A stretch of DNA of 64,000 nt from assembly GCF_001299635.1 (NCBI RefSeq), contig NZ_JRHN01000043.1, positions 62,001-126,000 on the forward strand, in the 5' to 3' direction. Shown here piece after piece: positions 55,083-62,947 of this stretch. This DNA comes from Clostridioides difficile. GTDB lineage: Bacteria > Bacillota > Clostridia > Peptostreptococcales > Peptostreptococcaceae. The stretch's first letter is position 1. Each line of letters starts with the position of its first letter. The notes under the pieces are model-generated. The model was not told where the DNA came from, ran no database searches, and was given only the letters and a program-made list of their open reading frames with translations. The position numbers and the translations under genes were made by a program.

Positions 55083-55218
55083 ATGTTACACCTTCTTTCT
55101 TCTCTAGTTCTAATCTTTTTATTATATTAACTATAATATCATGAAAATGGTCTTTATCAACCTCTTTATCACTATAACTAATAGTTACTTTCATATCTTC
55201 TATTTTAACTTTTTTCAT
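55051..55218 (-). CDS. Small ORF overlapping the recombinase start (possible directionality factor)
   Basis: A 55-codon ORF, MKKVKIEDMKVTISYSDKEV..., with a strong CGGAGGTTGAG site, overlapping the recombinase start by 32 nt in another frame. It is acidic/basic mixed with a DKDHFHDIIVNIIKRLELEKKEG helix. I do not recognise it. Translational coupling to the recombinase and small size make a recombination directionality factor conceivable; that is inference only. Confidence 0.5.
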   Translation of the reverse strand: MKKVKIEDMKVTISYSDKEVDKDHFHDIIVNIIKRLELEKKEGVTCEKECSTSKS

Positions 55219-55309
55219 ATACTCAACCTCCGTTATCTTCTAAAAGGCTCTAATATAAAATATGAAATTTGTTGCTAATGTGTTAATATTCATATCTTAT
55301 TTTTCCTTG

Positions 55310-55347
55310 TAATACACATAACGGATAAAGTTTTATAAAAGTAAAAA
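55310..55347 (-). promoter_or_regulatory. Element-specific promoter/operator motif, copy 1
   Basis: A 20-nt block TAATACACATAACGGATAAA, a 7-8 nt variable stretch, and AAAGTAAAAA. It recurs with identical spacing at 61225-61262. It lies about 90 nt upstream of the small ORF and recombinase. Confidence 0.6.
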
Positions 55348-55516
55348 TGTATCACAAAATTTTGTGATACCTTTTAAGATAAAAATATAGTTTATTAAAA
55401 GTATGATTTTATTCTAATTTATATATAGAATATTTCTTAAATTAAATAATATTATCTATATGTTATGTTATAATTTTCTTATATTAAAATACTATCTATG
55501 GAGTGTGCAATCTAAT

Positions 55517-56494
55517 ATGAAAGATATTAAATTTGAAGATTATATATTGTTAGGATGTAATGCGTTACCAGAAGAATTGCAAGTTGATTTTTTAGATTAT
55601 TTAAAATATATTAGTTATAATAATTTTGTTAATCTAGAATCTCAAATTAATGAAATGTTTAATTTTAAAAAACTTCCAAACCGTAATCCAGAACAAATTA
55701 TTGAAGGTATATTAGCCACATCGCCTAAAGAGTTAGATAAAAAGAGGATGGATAAAAATTATTATTCTTGTAATGCTTTATGCTTAATTGAAACAATAAA
55801 GATGATTTATAATCCTCAGTTGTGTAATGCATTAAGTAATGAAAATGTACCCAAGCATGTTCTAGATAATTATAAACATATATTAAAATATATGCTTTTG
55901 GATTTAGGAGAGTTAAATAATCTTTACAACAATAATATAAAAAATAATTTTAAGTATTCTAGTAACATCGATTCAAGGTATATCCATTATTCCTCTGTTC
56001 ATCAAGTTTTACGACAATCTCTATTTGGACAATTTTCATTTAATTCATTTTGTGATATGGAAATATCTTCATCTATTGCAGTTATTCGTCAACTTATAGA
56101 GTTGAGAATCAGAAGAGCATTTGGAGTTATTTCTTATATTGAAAAAGATAGCGGTAAGTTATTACCATTAGAGTTGTCATTAATATTTGAGCGTGTGAAA
56201 ATTTATAAAGATAAAATTACACTTCCAATAAGTATAGAAAATATAGAGCGAATTTATAGGTGGTCAAATATGTATGTACACTCTGGCAAATGTGAATTAT
56301 CTTGGATTCCGTATTACCTTGAAAATATATTAAGGTCACTTAGCTTTGGTGAAAAGACACAAACTGGATGGGATGTTAAAAATTCAATTGTTGTACCCGA
56401 AAATATTATTTGTAAAATACATAAAGATTTATTAAAAGATAAGCCACGATTAGATATTTATTCTTGCCGTTTAGAATGTGTTCATAAACTTTAA
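55517..56494 (+). CDS. Unknown 325-aa cargo protein of the element
   Basis: This is the only long + strand gene of the element. It is a soluble, helical protein with no signal peptide, unrecognised by name. Near the C terminus, 'IERIYRWSNMYVHSGKCELSWIPYYLENIL' contains an R-x6-H arrangement and 'YVHSG', which loosely resemble HEPN-like or abortive-infection proteins. I start at ATG 55517 (MKDIKFEDY); a longer frame to 55460 lacks a site. Opposite orientation to the structural genes suggests an independently expressed accessory ('moron') gene, such as defence or exclusion. Function unproven. Confidence 0.6.
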   Translation: MKDIKFEDYILLGCNALPEELQVDFLDYLKYISYNNFVNLESQINEMFNFKKLPNRNPEQIIEGILATSPKELDKKRMDKNYYSCNALCLIETIKMIYNPQLCNALSNENVPKHVLDNYKHILKYMLLDLGELNNLYNNNIKNNFKYSSNIDSRYIHYSSVHQVLRQSLFGQFSFNSFCDMEISSSIAVIRQLIELRIRRAFGVISYIEKDSGKLLPLELSLIFERVKIYKDKITLPISIENIERIYRWSNMYVHSGKCELSWIPYYLENILRSLSFGEKTQTGWDVKNSIVVPENIICKIHKDLLKDKPRLDIYSCRLECVHKL

Positions 56495-56568
56495 TTTTAA
56501 ATAAAATATCGAATTTATAACAAAAAAAGTAATAGCAGTATAAAATAAACTACTATTACTTTTTAATA

Positions 56569-57144
56569 TTATTGATTCTTTAATTGCTCTATTTCTTTTT
56601 TGCTATTTTCTATGCTATCTTTATCTCTTTCTTCTTCACTTTTCATAAAATCCATATCAGTTACACTACAATATGTAACACTATTATCTAATCCCATTTT
56701 ATATACAACCCCACCTACATCTAGCATTTGTTCCTCTGTTAGTTCCTTTGGTATCATACCTACTAATGTACATTCCTGACTTGAGCCATCTGCTATAACA
56801 CCTTCTTGGTCATATCCAACCATATTTTCAACCTGTATATTCCCTAACTCGGTATTGTTAAAAACAACTTCTAAATATGGTAACAATTTATAGTCTATAT
56901 TTTCACCTACTGCAGTTATTGTTGGCTTTATATAGACAATCGTAACCCCATCTTCTTCATCTATATTTTCCAACCATATTTTACTTTTAACCTCATTCAT
57001 TTCTAGAAGATTATCATTTTTTAATGTTGTATATAAATTTCCTTCTCCATATAAATTAACTACTGTCTTACTACTACAACCTAATAATGAAATACCTATT
57101 ACTGATGTCATTGCTAAAAAACCTATTTTTTTTAATAAACTCAT
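56569..57144 (-). CDS. Putative lipoprotein
   Basis: A 191-residue exported lipoprotein: signal peptide with lipobox 'VIGISLLG-C23-SSK'. The mature domain begins 'TVVNLYGEGNLYTTLKNDNLL' and contains two Cys ('SSQECTLVG', 'SVTYCSVTD'), ending in a charged helical tail 'EERDKDSIENSKKEIEQLKNQ'. It lies between the portal gene and the cargo gene on the minus strand. Phage-borne lipoproteins sometimes give superinfection exclusion; nothing in the sequence proves that here. No known family recognised. Confidence 0.7.
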   Translation of the reverse strand: MSLLKKIGFLAMTSVIGISLLGCSSKTVVNLYGEGNLYTTLKNDNLLEMNEVKSKIWLENIDEEDGVTIVYIKPTITAVGENIDYKLLPYLEVVFNNTELGNIQVENMVGYDQEGVIADGSSQECTLVGMIPKELTEEQMLDVGGVVYKMGLDNSVTYCSVTDMDFMKSEEERDKDSIENSKKEIEQLKNQ

Positions 57145-57260
57145 TTTTTATCTCCCTATGATGATTATAATTTCTATACTATACTACCATATATAATATA
57201 TCATTTTTTGTCATATATTGTCATGTATCGCAATAATAAAACTACGATTTTATTTTAACT

Positions 57261-58457
57261 TTATGTTATATGTGTAACATCCAGATTTGGAATATAAACA
57301 CTACCATCTTCATATCTATATACATTACCTAATGATTGAAGATTATACGCCTTTCCATCTGCCTTATTGAATCCTAATAGTTCTCTACTTTCTTGGTCTG
57401 TTAGTAATCCAGATTTAAATAACTCTAAGACTGTAGCACTGTGTTCTTTAAATGAACCTCTAAGGACTTCCGAAGTATCAAATGCTATATAGCATCCTTG
57501 CTTTTTTTCTGATTCTAATAACAGAATTTTAGAGAATGACTGCTCAAAGTTTTCTGCTATTCCAAGTAATACGTTTTTGTGTAGATTATCCATGTCACCA
57601 ATTTCTTTTATACCGAATGACTGTAGCAGGAATTTATTTAATAACTCCTTTTGACCTAATAAATCTGCATCCTTGGCATTTAATGTGTTAGTTGGTACAT
57701 ATTTTGCACTATCTATGCCAGACAAAACCATTACATTAGAACTATCATACCCAGTATGCATTGTTTTTATATCTTGTTTTAACTTCTCAAACATTTCTCT
57801 TTTCATGCCATTTTGACCAAATGCTAAAATACCATTTAATCTTACATTTGATACTAGACTTGAAACGTTGGCTCTATCCATGTGTAAACTTTGCTCTAAC
57901 AACTCATTACATTCATCGATTAAAGCTCTACCAATAAATCTATCATCTAATTGATTTCCAACCACAATAATATCTGTAAACTCTGGTGTAATCTTTCTTT
58001 TATCATCTTGTATAGTTACTTTTACATCTAAAACTTGATTATTTGAATTATACATCTTCTCAAATGTAATACTGCTAGGTTTTATATATTCTATAGATTC
58101 TATAGTATTGCCATTTCGATTAACTAAGGCGTATGCATTCCCCTCTACAAGATAATCAAAAACCATATCACGCTTTAAATTACACGCGGTACTTAAAAAG
58201 TGGTTCTCTTTATTTAATAGATAATCTAAATCATGTGATATGTTCTGAATCCCATTTTCGTCTAATTGTTGTACCCTCAATGGCATACTAGACACTAACC
58301 CCATGCAAGTATCTATAAGGTATTTCGCACTAGGTATATTTTTAATGTTATTTCTATCGATTCTAACATTTATTACATTATTATTTATTGTGTCAACCGT
58401 TTGTTTTGGTTGTGTTTCTACATTTGATTTTACTAATATTTTATCAAATAAACCCAT
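57261..58457 (-). CDS. Phage portal protein (HK97 family)
   Basis: A 398-residue portal protein of the HK97-type portal family. Conserved segments include 'GLVSSMPLRVQQLDENG', 'LDYLLNKENHFLSTACNLKRDMVFDYLVEGNAYALVNRNGN' (residues about 77-118), 'IIVVGNQLDDRFIGRALI' and 'VFELFKSGLLTDQESRELLGF'-like C-terminal region ('LELFKSGLLTDQESRELLGFN'). The dodecameric portal forms the DNA entry vertex of the head. Length is normal (380-430). It starts 69 nt after the capsid gene ends, but no prohead protease gene lies between them as it would in most HK97-like modules. Confidence 0.9.
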   Translation of the reverse strand: MGLFDKILVKSNVETQPKQTVDTINNNVINVRIDRNNIKNIPSAKYLIDTCMGLVSSMPLRVQQLDENGIQNISHDLDYLLNKENHFLSTACNLKRDMVFDYLVEGNAYALVNRNGNTIESIEYIKPSSITFEKMYNSNNQVLDVKVTIQDDKRKITPEFTDIIVVGNQLDDRFIGRALIDECNELLEQSLHMDRANVSSLVSNVRLNGILAFGQNGMKREMFEKLKQDIKTMHTGYDSSNVMVLSGIDSAKYVPTNTLNAKDADLLGQKELLNKFLLQSFGIKEIGDMDNLHKNVLLGIAENFEQSFSKILLLESEKKQGCYIAFDTSEVLRGSFKEHSATVLELFKSGLLTDQESRELLGFNKADGKAYNLQSLGNVYRYEDGSVYIPNLDVTHIT

Positions 58458-58526
58458 TTATATTTTCATCCTTTCATCTTCAAAAAATAAGGATACAAGG
58501 ATTAAATCCTCATACCCTTGTATTTT

Positions 58527-59633
58527 CTATGCTACCCTTTTAGTTACTTTTGCTAATACTGTTGCCCCATTTAATGTTGCAAATGCATCAGTTTGACTTA
58601 TTGCTCCACCCATGTAAGATGTACCAAACATGTTAACCATACCTTTAGATAATGATTGATAATCTTTATCTACTTTTGTTATTTCAACGTTTTGATGCAT
58701 TACAACTGTATACCCTTCAAAGTTTCCTATAGTTATTTCATTGTCTGGCATTTCTGCAACTACTTCAACTGGTACTCCTAATACTGTGTAACCTGCACCT
58801 AAAGCATTCGTTATCATTATATAATTACCTTGTGTATCCTTCATTTGCTTAACTTTTACAAATGTATTTCTATTCATCATTAATATTGATTTTTCTTGAT
58901 GGTATTTCTTTTGTCCGTACACTAATGCTATTATGTTATCTGCATTTAATTCTGCATCAACTCTATTTATTGTGTTAACACCTTCAAATGCTCCCTTATC
59001 ATCTCCAACTGATATTGCTTGAACTATAGTCTTTGCTATTCTTCTTGCAAGTAATTGTATTGTAAATTCTTCTAACTTTAAGTTAGACTTGAATAATACA
59101 TCTTTAGTTAATGATATTAAAGATTCTATTCTGAATGTTTCTACTTTCTTAGTAGTGAATTGTGTATCATCTTCTGTTAATACTTCGCCTTCATCTAATA
59201 TTTTTGCTCCTACTAACTCACCTTCAACTGGGATTGCTAAACTTCCATTTACAGTTGTTAATACTTTACATTCTTTTAATAAGTCTGCATTCTCTAATAT
59301 TTTTACAACTATTTCATCATGTAATACATCAGTTAATATTGCACTTCCATTTGTAGTATTTAAATTTCTTGTTTCTGCACCCTTTATATAGTTTGCTAAA
59401 TCTTGTTTTGCTTGTTCTAAATTCATATTTCTTGATTCTCCTTTTGTTGTTCCTTTTTCATATTCTCTCAATTCTCGGTCTATTTCTTCGACTCTTATTT
59501 TCTTAGAGTCAAAACTTTTTTGTAGCGTTCTTACTTCTATTTCATCAGAAATATTTGTTAAATCTCTTACTATTAAATTCATTTCCCCTAATAGTTTATT
59601 TCTTTCTTCTATTAATGATTTTTTCTTATTCAT
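58527..59633 (-). CDS. HK97-fold major capsid protein
   Basis: A 368-residue major capsid protein of the HK97 family. Residues 1-~70 form a charged coiled-coil delta/scaffold domain that is normally removed by a protease. From 'TTNGSAILTDVLHDEIVVKILE' the HK97 E-loop and core follow ('IPVEGELVGAKILDEGEVLTEDDTQF', 'SILMMNRNTFVKVKQMKD', 'VLGVPVEVVAEMP', 'QTDAFATLNGATVLAKV'). It is full length, not a fragment. In the minus-strand order it precedes the portal, the reverse of standard tailed phage order (portal-protease-capsid). A hairpin plus T-run lies just before its start. Confidence 0.92.
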   Translation of the reverse strand: MNKKKSLIEERNKLLGEMNLIVRDLTNISDEIEVRTLQKSFDSKKIRVEEIDRELREYEKGTTKGESRNMNLEQAKQDLANYIKGAETRNLNTTNGSAILTDVLHDEIVVKILENADLLKECKVLTTVNGSLAIPVEGELVGAKILDEGEVLTEDDTQFTTKKVETFRIESLISLTKDVLFKSNLKLEEFTIQLLARRIAKTIVQAISVGDDKGAFEGVNTINRVDAELNADNIIALVYGQKKYHQEKSILMMNRNTFVKVKQMKDTQGNYIMITNALGAGYTVLGVPVEVVAEMPDNEITIGNFEGYTVVMHQNVEITKVDKDYQSLSKGMVNMFGTSYMGGAISQTDAFATLNGATVLAKVTKRVA

Positions 59634-59660
59634 CTACGTGTCAACTCCTAAAAACTTTTT

Positions 59661-59688
59661 AAAAAAAGGGATGTCATTCGACATCTCC
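59661..59688 (-). terminator. Terminator-like hairpin in the capsid gene leader
   Basis: Minus strand GGAGATGTC-GAAT-GACATCCC (one bulged A) followed by TTTTTTT, 28 nt before the capsid start. It would stop transcription entering the head genes unless relieved. Confidence 0.65.
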
Positions 59689-59820
59689 AAAAAAACAATA
59701 TAATTAGTTTTTTTTACAGAATGTTAAGCCAGAATTCATTATTTTGAAATCTTCTAAAAACCTCGTGGATTTTATATCCATTGGAAAATTGTTTGCCTTA
59801 TTTAAAACAATTTTTTTGCA

Positions 59821-60005
59821 GTATAATTTTACTACTATGAAAATCTTATCTATTATTTTTTTCTCACCCAAATGGGTGGTTTCGATTTATAATCTCTTAT
59901 GTGAGTGTATAATTGGGATTATTTAAGACTTTAAAGGAGATTCTTATACACTCACATAACAAATTATAATAGGAGGTGGGGATGAAAACATCCCCAACAT
60001 TTTTG
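59821..60005 (+). ncRNA. Candidate + strand small RNA in the element
   Basis: A TATAAT at 59823, then the CACCCA..TGGGTG hairpin, the 16-bp long-range stem (loop 31 nt) and a strong GGGGATG-AAAA-CATCCCC hairpin followed by TTTTTG. The set resembles a self-contained structured transcript. No -35 at good spacing was found, so this is tentative. Confidence 0.35.
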
Positions 60006-60146
60006 TGTTAAAATTTTTAAAAAAGAAACCAATTAAATTTCTCACAAGACACTTAATTTACTTTTTAGAAAGTTCCTTTCAGTTTATTTCTTTTTCAATT
60101 ATATTAGTATCATCTAAGTATATAAATTTATTTAATTTTCAGAAAA

Positions 60147-61160
60147 TTAAATATTTATTTTTATATTTGATACAAAAAAATTTGAATGTTGATTTATATA
60201 TTCTTCATTTTGATTTCTTGGTTCAACTTCAAGAACTTTTTTATTTTTCTTTCTATATGAAATCATATCATCTACATATTTTCCTTTACAAGTTTTCACA
60301 AAGAACGATTTAACATCTGTACCAGTTCTTTTTGAAATTTGATTGAAATATTGGTTTCTCTGTTGCTTTGTATATTCTTTTATCACAAAGTCATCCATTT
60401 CAATATCATAATAACAACCATACGTTTCATTTACTATAAATTCAACTTGTGCATTAGTTAAGATAGTTGACAATTTGTCTTGTACTCGAATCATTTCTTT
60501 TATATTATCTTCTAAAGTTTCTTCATATGTTCTTATATCTTCGTCACCTAGTTCTTTATATCCACCAATTGAATATAACTCTATGCCTACTTCTTTACCT
60601 TCTTCATCTATTGATGTAGCATCTAATTCTATTTTTGAGAACCGACCATTGTCATTCATATTTCCTTTTTCTATGAATTTTTCATAAAGTTTATTTTCTT
60701 CTTTTATTTTTCTTTCTACTGACATATACATGTATTTACTAAATGTATATTCTTTGTTTTCACTATTGGTATACACTTTATCTGAATCATTTATATATTC
60801 TTCAAATAAATTTGTATTTGAAGAACAATGATTTATATAAAAATAGTATAAAGTCTCTACAATATAAAGATATATGTTAGCATCTTCATTATCTTCATCT
60901 AATAAATATTTTTGAGGGTCTATTGTGTAATCTCTCTTTATATTGTTCGCATATTTCCTGATAAACTTTCTACATGTATTCATAAATTTCTTTAGATTTT
61001 TATCCATATTTTTTTTATCTTGTATATAATAACTACTTCCACTTAAACTTGGCTCATATAGTGATTCAATAAATTTTTCTAATACATCCTCAAATTTTTG
61101 ACCTTCTGATTGCTCCTCTAAAGTGTTTATTTTTTCTGTTAATACATTTGTACCTTTCAT
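60147..61160 (-). CDS. Unknown 337-aa element protein (possible sigma-like regulator)
   Basis: A soluble 337-residue protein, Lys/Glu/Asn-rich, unrecognised. Residues about 95-165 ('IYLYIVETLYYFYINH...EYTFSKYMYMSVERKIKEENK') show the spacing seen around sigma-70 region 2, and 230-300 ('LSTILTNAQVEFIVNETYGCYYD...KQQRNQYFNQISKRTGTD') loosely resembles region 4. The DNA-contact positions are not convincing, so this is only a suggestion. It is the gene directly before the capsid gene leader and is preceded by the second copy of the element-specific motif. A clear GAGG site precedes the ATG. Confidence 0.55.
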   Translation of the reverse strand: MKGTNVLTEKINTLEEQSEGQKFEDVLEKFIESLYEPSLSGSSYYIQDKKNMDKNLKKFMNTCRKFIRKYANNIKRDYTIDPQKYLLDEDNEDANIYLYIVETLYYFYINHCSSNTNLFEEYINDSDKVYTNSENKEYTFSKYMYMSVERKIKEENKLYEKFIEKGNMNDNGRFSKIELDATSIDEEGKEVGIELYSIGGYKELGDEDIRTYEETLEDNIKEMIRVQDKLSTILTNAQVEFIVNETYGCYYDIEMDDFVIKEYTKQQRNQYFNQISKRTGTDVKSFFVKTCKGKYVDDMISYRKKNKKVLEVEPRNQNEEYINQHSNFFVSNIKINI

Positions 61161-61224
61161 TTTTCTTATGTCCTCACTTCTCTAATCTAATTATTTTTTA
61201 GAAAGTAAATTTTATTTACTTCTC

Positions 61225-61262
61225 TAATACACATAACGGATAAAAAATTGAGAAAGTAAAAA
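61225..61262 (-). promoter_or_regulatory. Element-specific promoter/operator motif, copy 2
   Basis: The same 20-nt TAATACACATAACGGATAAA block and AAAGTAAAAA at the same distance as at 55310-55347. It lies about 65 nt upstream of the 337-aa gene. Confidence 0.6.
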
Positions 61263-61315
61263 GAACATAAAAAAAGTTATATAAAATCTATTAGATTCTA
61301 TATAACTTCATAATT

Positions 61316-61540
61316 TTAAATGAAAGGATTCTTACCAGTAAACCCTTTTGATTCTTCTATTTCCATAAATAATTCTCCATCCCATGCAATGTATTTTATA
61401 TCATCTGATAACCCTTCCAAGGTCATTCTTAAATCACATTCCAATACATCTTGACATCTATCTGCATTATCACAAAACTCACAAATATCTACTGCACATT
61501 TTGATATTAAATCTTTTTGTTTATCATTCAATTTATTCAT
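61316..61540 (-). CDS. Small Cys-rich element protein
   Basis: A 74-residue acidic protein with cysteines in 'SKCAVDICEFCDNADRCQDVLECDL' (C-x5-C-x2-C-x6-C-x5-C, residues about 14-36), probably a zinc-binding site. No family recognised. It follows a 34-codon ORF and sits in the run of tiny genes between the terminase-like and sigma-like genes. The AGGAGAATAG site supports expression. Confidence 0.6.
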   Translation of the reverse strand: MNKLNDKQKDLISKCAVDICEFCDNADRCQDVLECDLRMTLEGLSDDIKYIAWDGELFMEIEESKGFTGKNPFI

Positions 61541-61543
61541 TTT

Positions 61544-61648
61544 CTATTCTCCTATCATGTTTAAATATCCTAAGATTGTATTATACGTTTTGTAATCTAT
61601 TTTCCCATACACGAATAATTGCATAAGGTCTAATCTTCTTTTACTCAT
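61544..61648 (-). CDS. Tiny ORF (34 aa)
   Basis: MSKRRLDLMQLFVYGKIDYK..., tightly packed: it starts at the stop of the 89-aa gene and ends inside the ribosome binding site of the 74-aa gene. Tight spacing suggests it is real. Function unknown. Confidence 0.4.
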   Translation of the reverse strand: MSKRRLDLMQLFVYGKIDYKTYNTILGYLNMIGE

Positions 61649-61918
61649 CTATCTTAAATCTCCTATTTTTATTTTTTGTTCCTTAAAATAAGGAACTACT
61701 ATATCATTCAGATATACATCAAAAGACTTATAGTATTTAAGCCCTCCATAGTTCTTAAAATTGCCTTCTAATCTTTCAAGATACACATTATCTATATCTA
61801 TTAATTCATGCATTTCTTGAATATAAGGAACTTGGCTTTCTTTGTATTTTTTCATCAAATCCATCAATAGGTCAACTTCTTTTTTTCCTTTACTTTTATC
61901 CCTTGAACCTCTTAGCAT
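61649..61918 (-). CDS. Small element protein (89 aa)
   Basis: An 89-residue basic, helical protein: 'MLRGSRDKSKGKKEVDLLMDLMKKYKESQVPYIQEMHELIDI', with a lysine-rich N-terminus. It starts 2 nt after the terminase-like gene ends and is part of the same transcription unit. Such small basic proteins beside a small-terminase candidate may be DNA-binding or morphogenetic. No family recognised. Confidence 0.55.
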   Translation of the reverse strand: MLRGSRDKSKGKKEVDLLMDLMKKYKESQVPYIQEMHELIDIDNVYLERLEGNFKNYGGLKYYKSFDVYLNDIVVPYFKEQKIKIGDLR

Positions 61919-61920
61919 AT

Positions 61921-62322
61921 CTATTCCTCACTATCAAATATAAATGCAATCTTATTTTTAGTTGCATGACTTAGCCCATATGATTTTACCCATGAAGATA
62001 TTTTACTTTCTACTTGGTTTCTAACCTGCAACAACTTTAAATAAAGTTGTATATCATCATCTTTAGACTTTTCTAATAGTCCATTTATATAAATATACTC
62101 TACAACTGTATTACAGAATGTACATATACTTATTAAATCTGAATCTAAGAGATTAGGTATTGTATTTATAACAAGGTTATATATATCCTTGTGTTGTTGC
62201 GTATCGCCTAATATTCCGTATGTTTTCCCCTTCTGGATGCGTTCATATCCTACCAGATTCCAGAAATCAGATATTTCATCTTGCATTTTTTGCTTTTCAT
62301 CTATAGTATATAAGTTACTCAA
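61921..62322 (-). CDS. Small terminase-like protein (P27-type candidate)
   Basis: A 133-residue helical protein. The layout resembles phage small terminase subunits of the P27 family: a middle 'LLDSDLISICTFCNTVVEYIYINGLLEK' (helix where P27 proteins have D-L-D..L-x4-Y) and a C-terminal 'SSWVKSYGLSHATKNKIAFIF' matching the usual 'GLTPSSRARL' end. A small terminase selects DNA for packaging, which would let the element redirect packaging into its own capsids. No large terminase is seen. It starts with TTG, overlapping the ribbon-helix-helix gene by 8 nt. Moderate confidence. Confidence 0.5.
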   Translation of the reverse strand: MSNLYTIDEKQKMQDEISDFWNLVGYERIQKGKTYGILGDTQQHKDIYNLVINTIPNLLDSDLISICTFCNTVVEYIYINGLLEKSKDDDIQLYLKLLQVRNQVESKISSWVKSYGLSHATKNKIAFIFDSEE

Positions 62323-62464
62323 TTTCTAACACCTCATTTAAATATTTCTTCACTGACATTCTGATAAAATGACTAAATGTAACACCTTTCTTTTTACATC
62401 CTTTTTCAATGTAATTTATTTCTTTTTGACTGAACTTTACAGTCTTTTTTATATCTTTTACCAT
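62315..62464 (-). CDS. Ribbon-helix-helix DNA-binding protein (49 aa)
   Basis: A 49-residue protein, MVKDIKKTVKFSQKEINYIEKGCKKKG..., with the classical ribbon-helix-helix pattern: a beta strand 'KKTVKFSQ', helix 'EINYIEKGCKKKG', and 'TFSHFIRMSVKKYL' ending helix. It is likely a small repressor or copy-control protein of the element. Its promoter region contains a palindrome (62492-62525). Confidence 0.7.
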   Translation of the reverse strand: MVKDIKKTVKFSQKEINYIEKGCKKKGVTFSHFIRMSVKKYLNEVLEIE

Positions 62465-62947
62465 TTATTTCAACCTCACTTTTCTCTGCTACAGACCTCA
62501 AAATTGATTTTTTAAAATAGGTCTGACTTTTTATAAAAATTTTCAAAATTAACTTATGTTATACGAAGGGTCGGTTGAACTCGTACGTTCTCTTACTTCT
62601 TCCACATTAAACCCTAGGGGGTATTAATTTTAATCCAACCACCCACAACATCTTATTTACAATCCACTTTTAACTTATTTATATTCTATCAATACAAATC
62701 CTATCAATCAACCACATGAAACTATCTTAAAATCGATTCTATTAACTCTAATTGATATATTATATTTGCTATTAAAATACACACATATATTCAGATACAA
62801 AAAAAGATGCAGTTATAAAACTACATCTTTCCTGCTTAATTAGATTGATATATGAGTTCTAAGAAAAATGTTTATTATCATTATTCTCATATATATTAGT
62901 AATCATTTAGTAAATAAATACTAATATATTTGTAAACTATTATATCT
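62465..62947. other. Intergenic region of the element
   Basis: About 480 nt without a convincing gene. CAGACCT/AGGTCTG arms (62492-62498 and 62519-62525) lie just before the ribbon-helix-helix start and could be its operator. A hairpin at 62803-62830 probably ends the transcript from 62948. Iterated AT-rich DNA and short palindromes could also include a replication origin; unproven. Confidence 0.4.
62803..62830. terminator. Hairpin downstream of the winged-helix gene
   Basis: AAAGATG-C-AGTT pairs with AACT-A-CATCTTT around ATAA, A- and T-flanked. Confidence 0.6.

Larger units (their letters stand above)
59634..60146. other. Structured non-coding region upstream of the capsid gene
   Basis: It holds no convincing gene. 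Structures: hairpin plus T-run at 59661-59688 (minus strand), CACCCAAATGGGTG palindrome at 59865-59878, perfect 16-nt inverted repeat at 59897-59912/59944-59959, and a + strand terminator-like hairpin at 59977-59996. Together they look like a regulatory leader and possibly a + strand small RNA. Confidence 0.6.

Noticed and set aside
59744-59926. 60-aa + strand ORF in the capsid leader
   Set aside because: No site, overlaps structured DNA, composition not coding-like.
60005-60313. 102-aa + strand ORF
   Set aside because: Overlaps the 3' end of the 337-aa gene on the other strand; Leu/Phe/Ile-rich shadow with no ribosome binding site.
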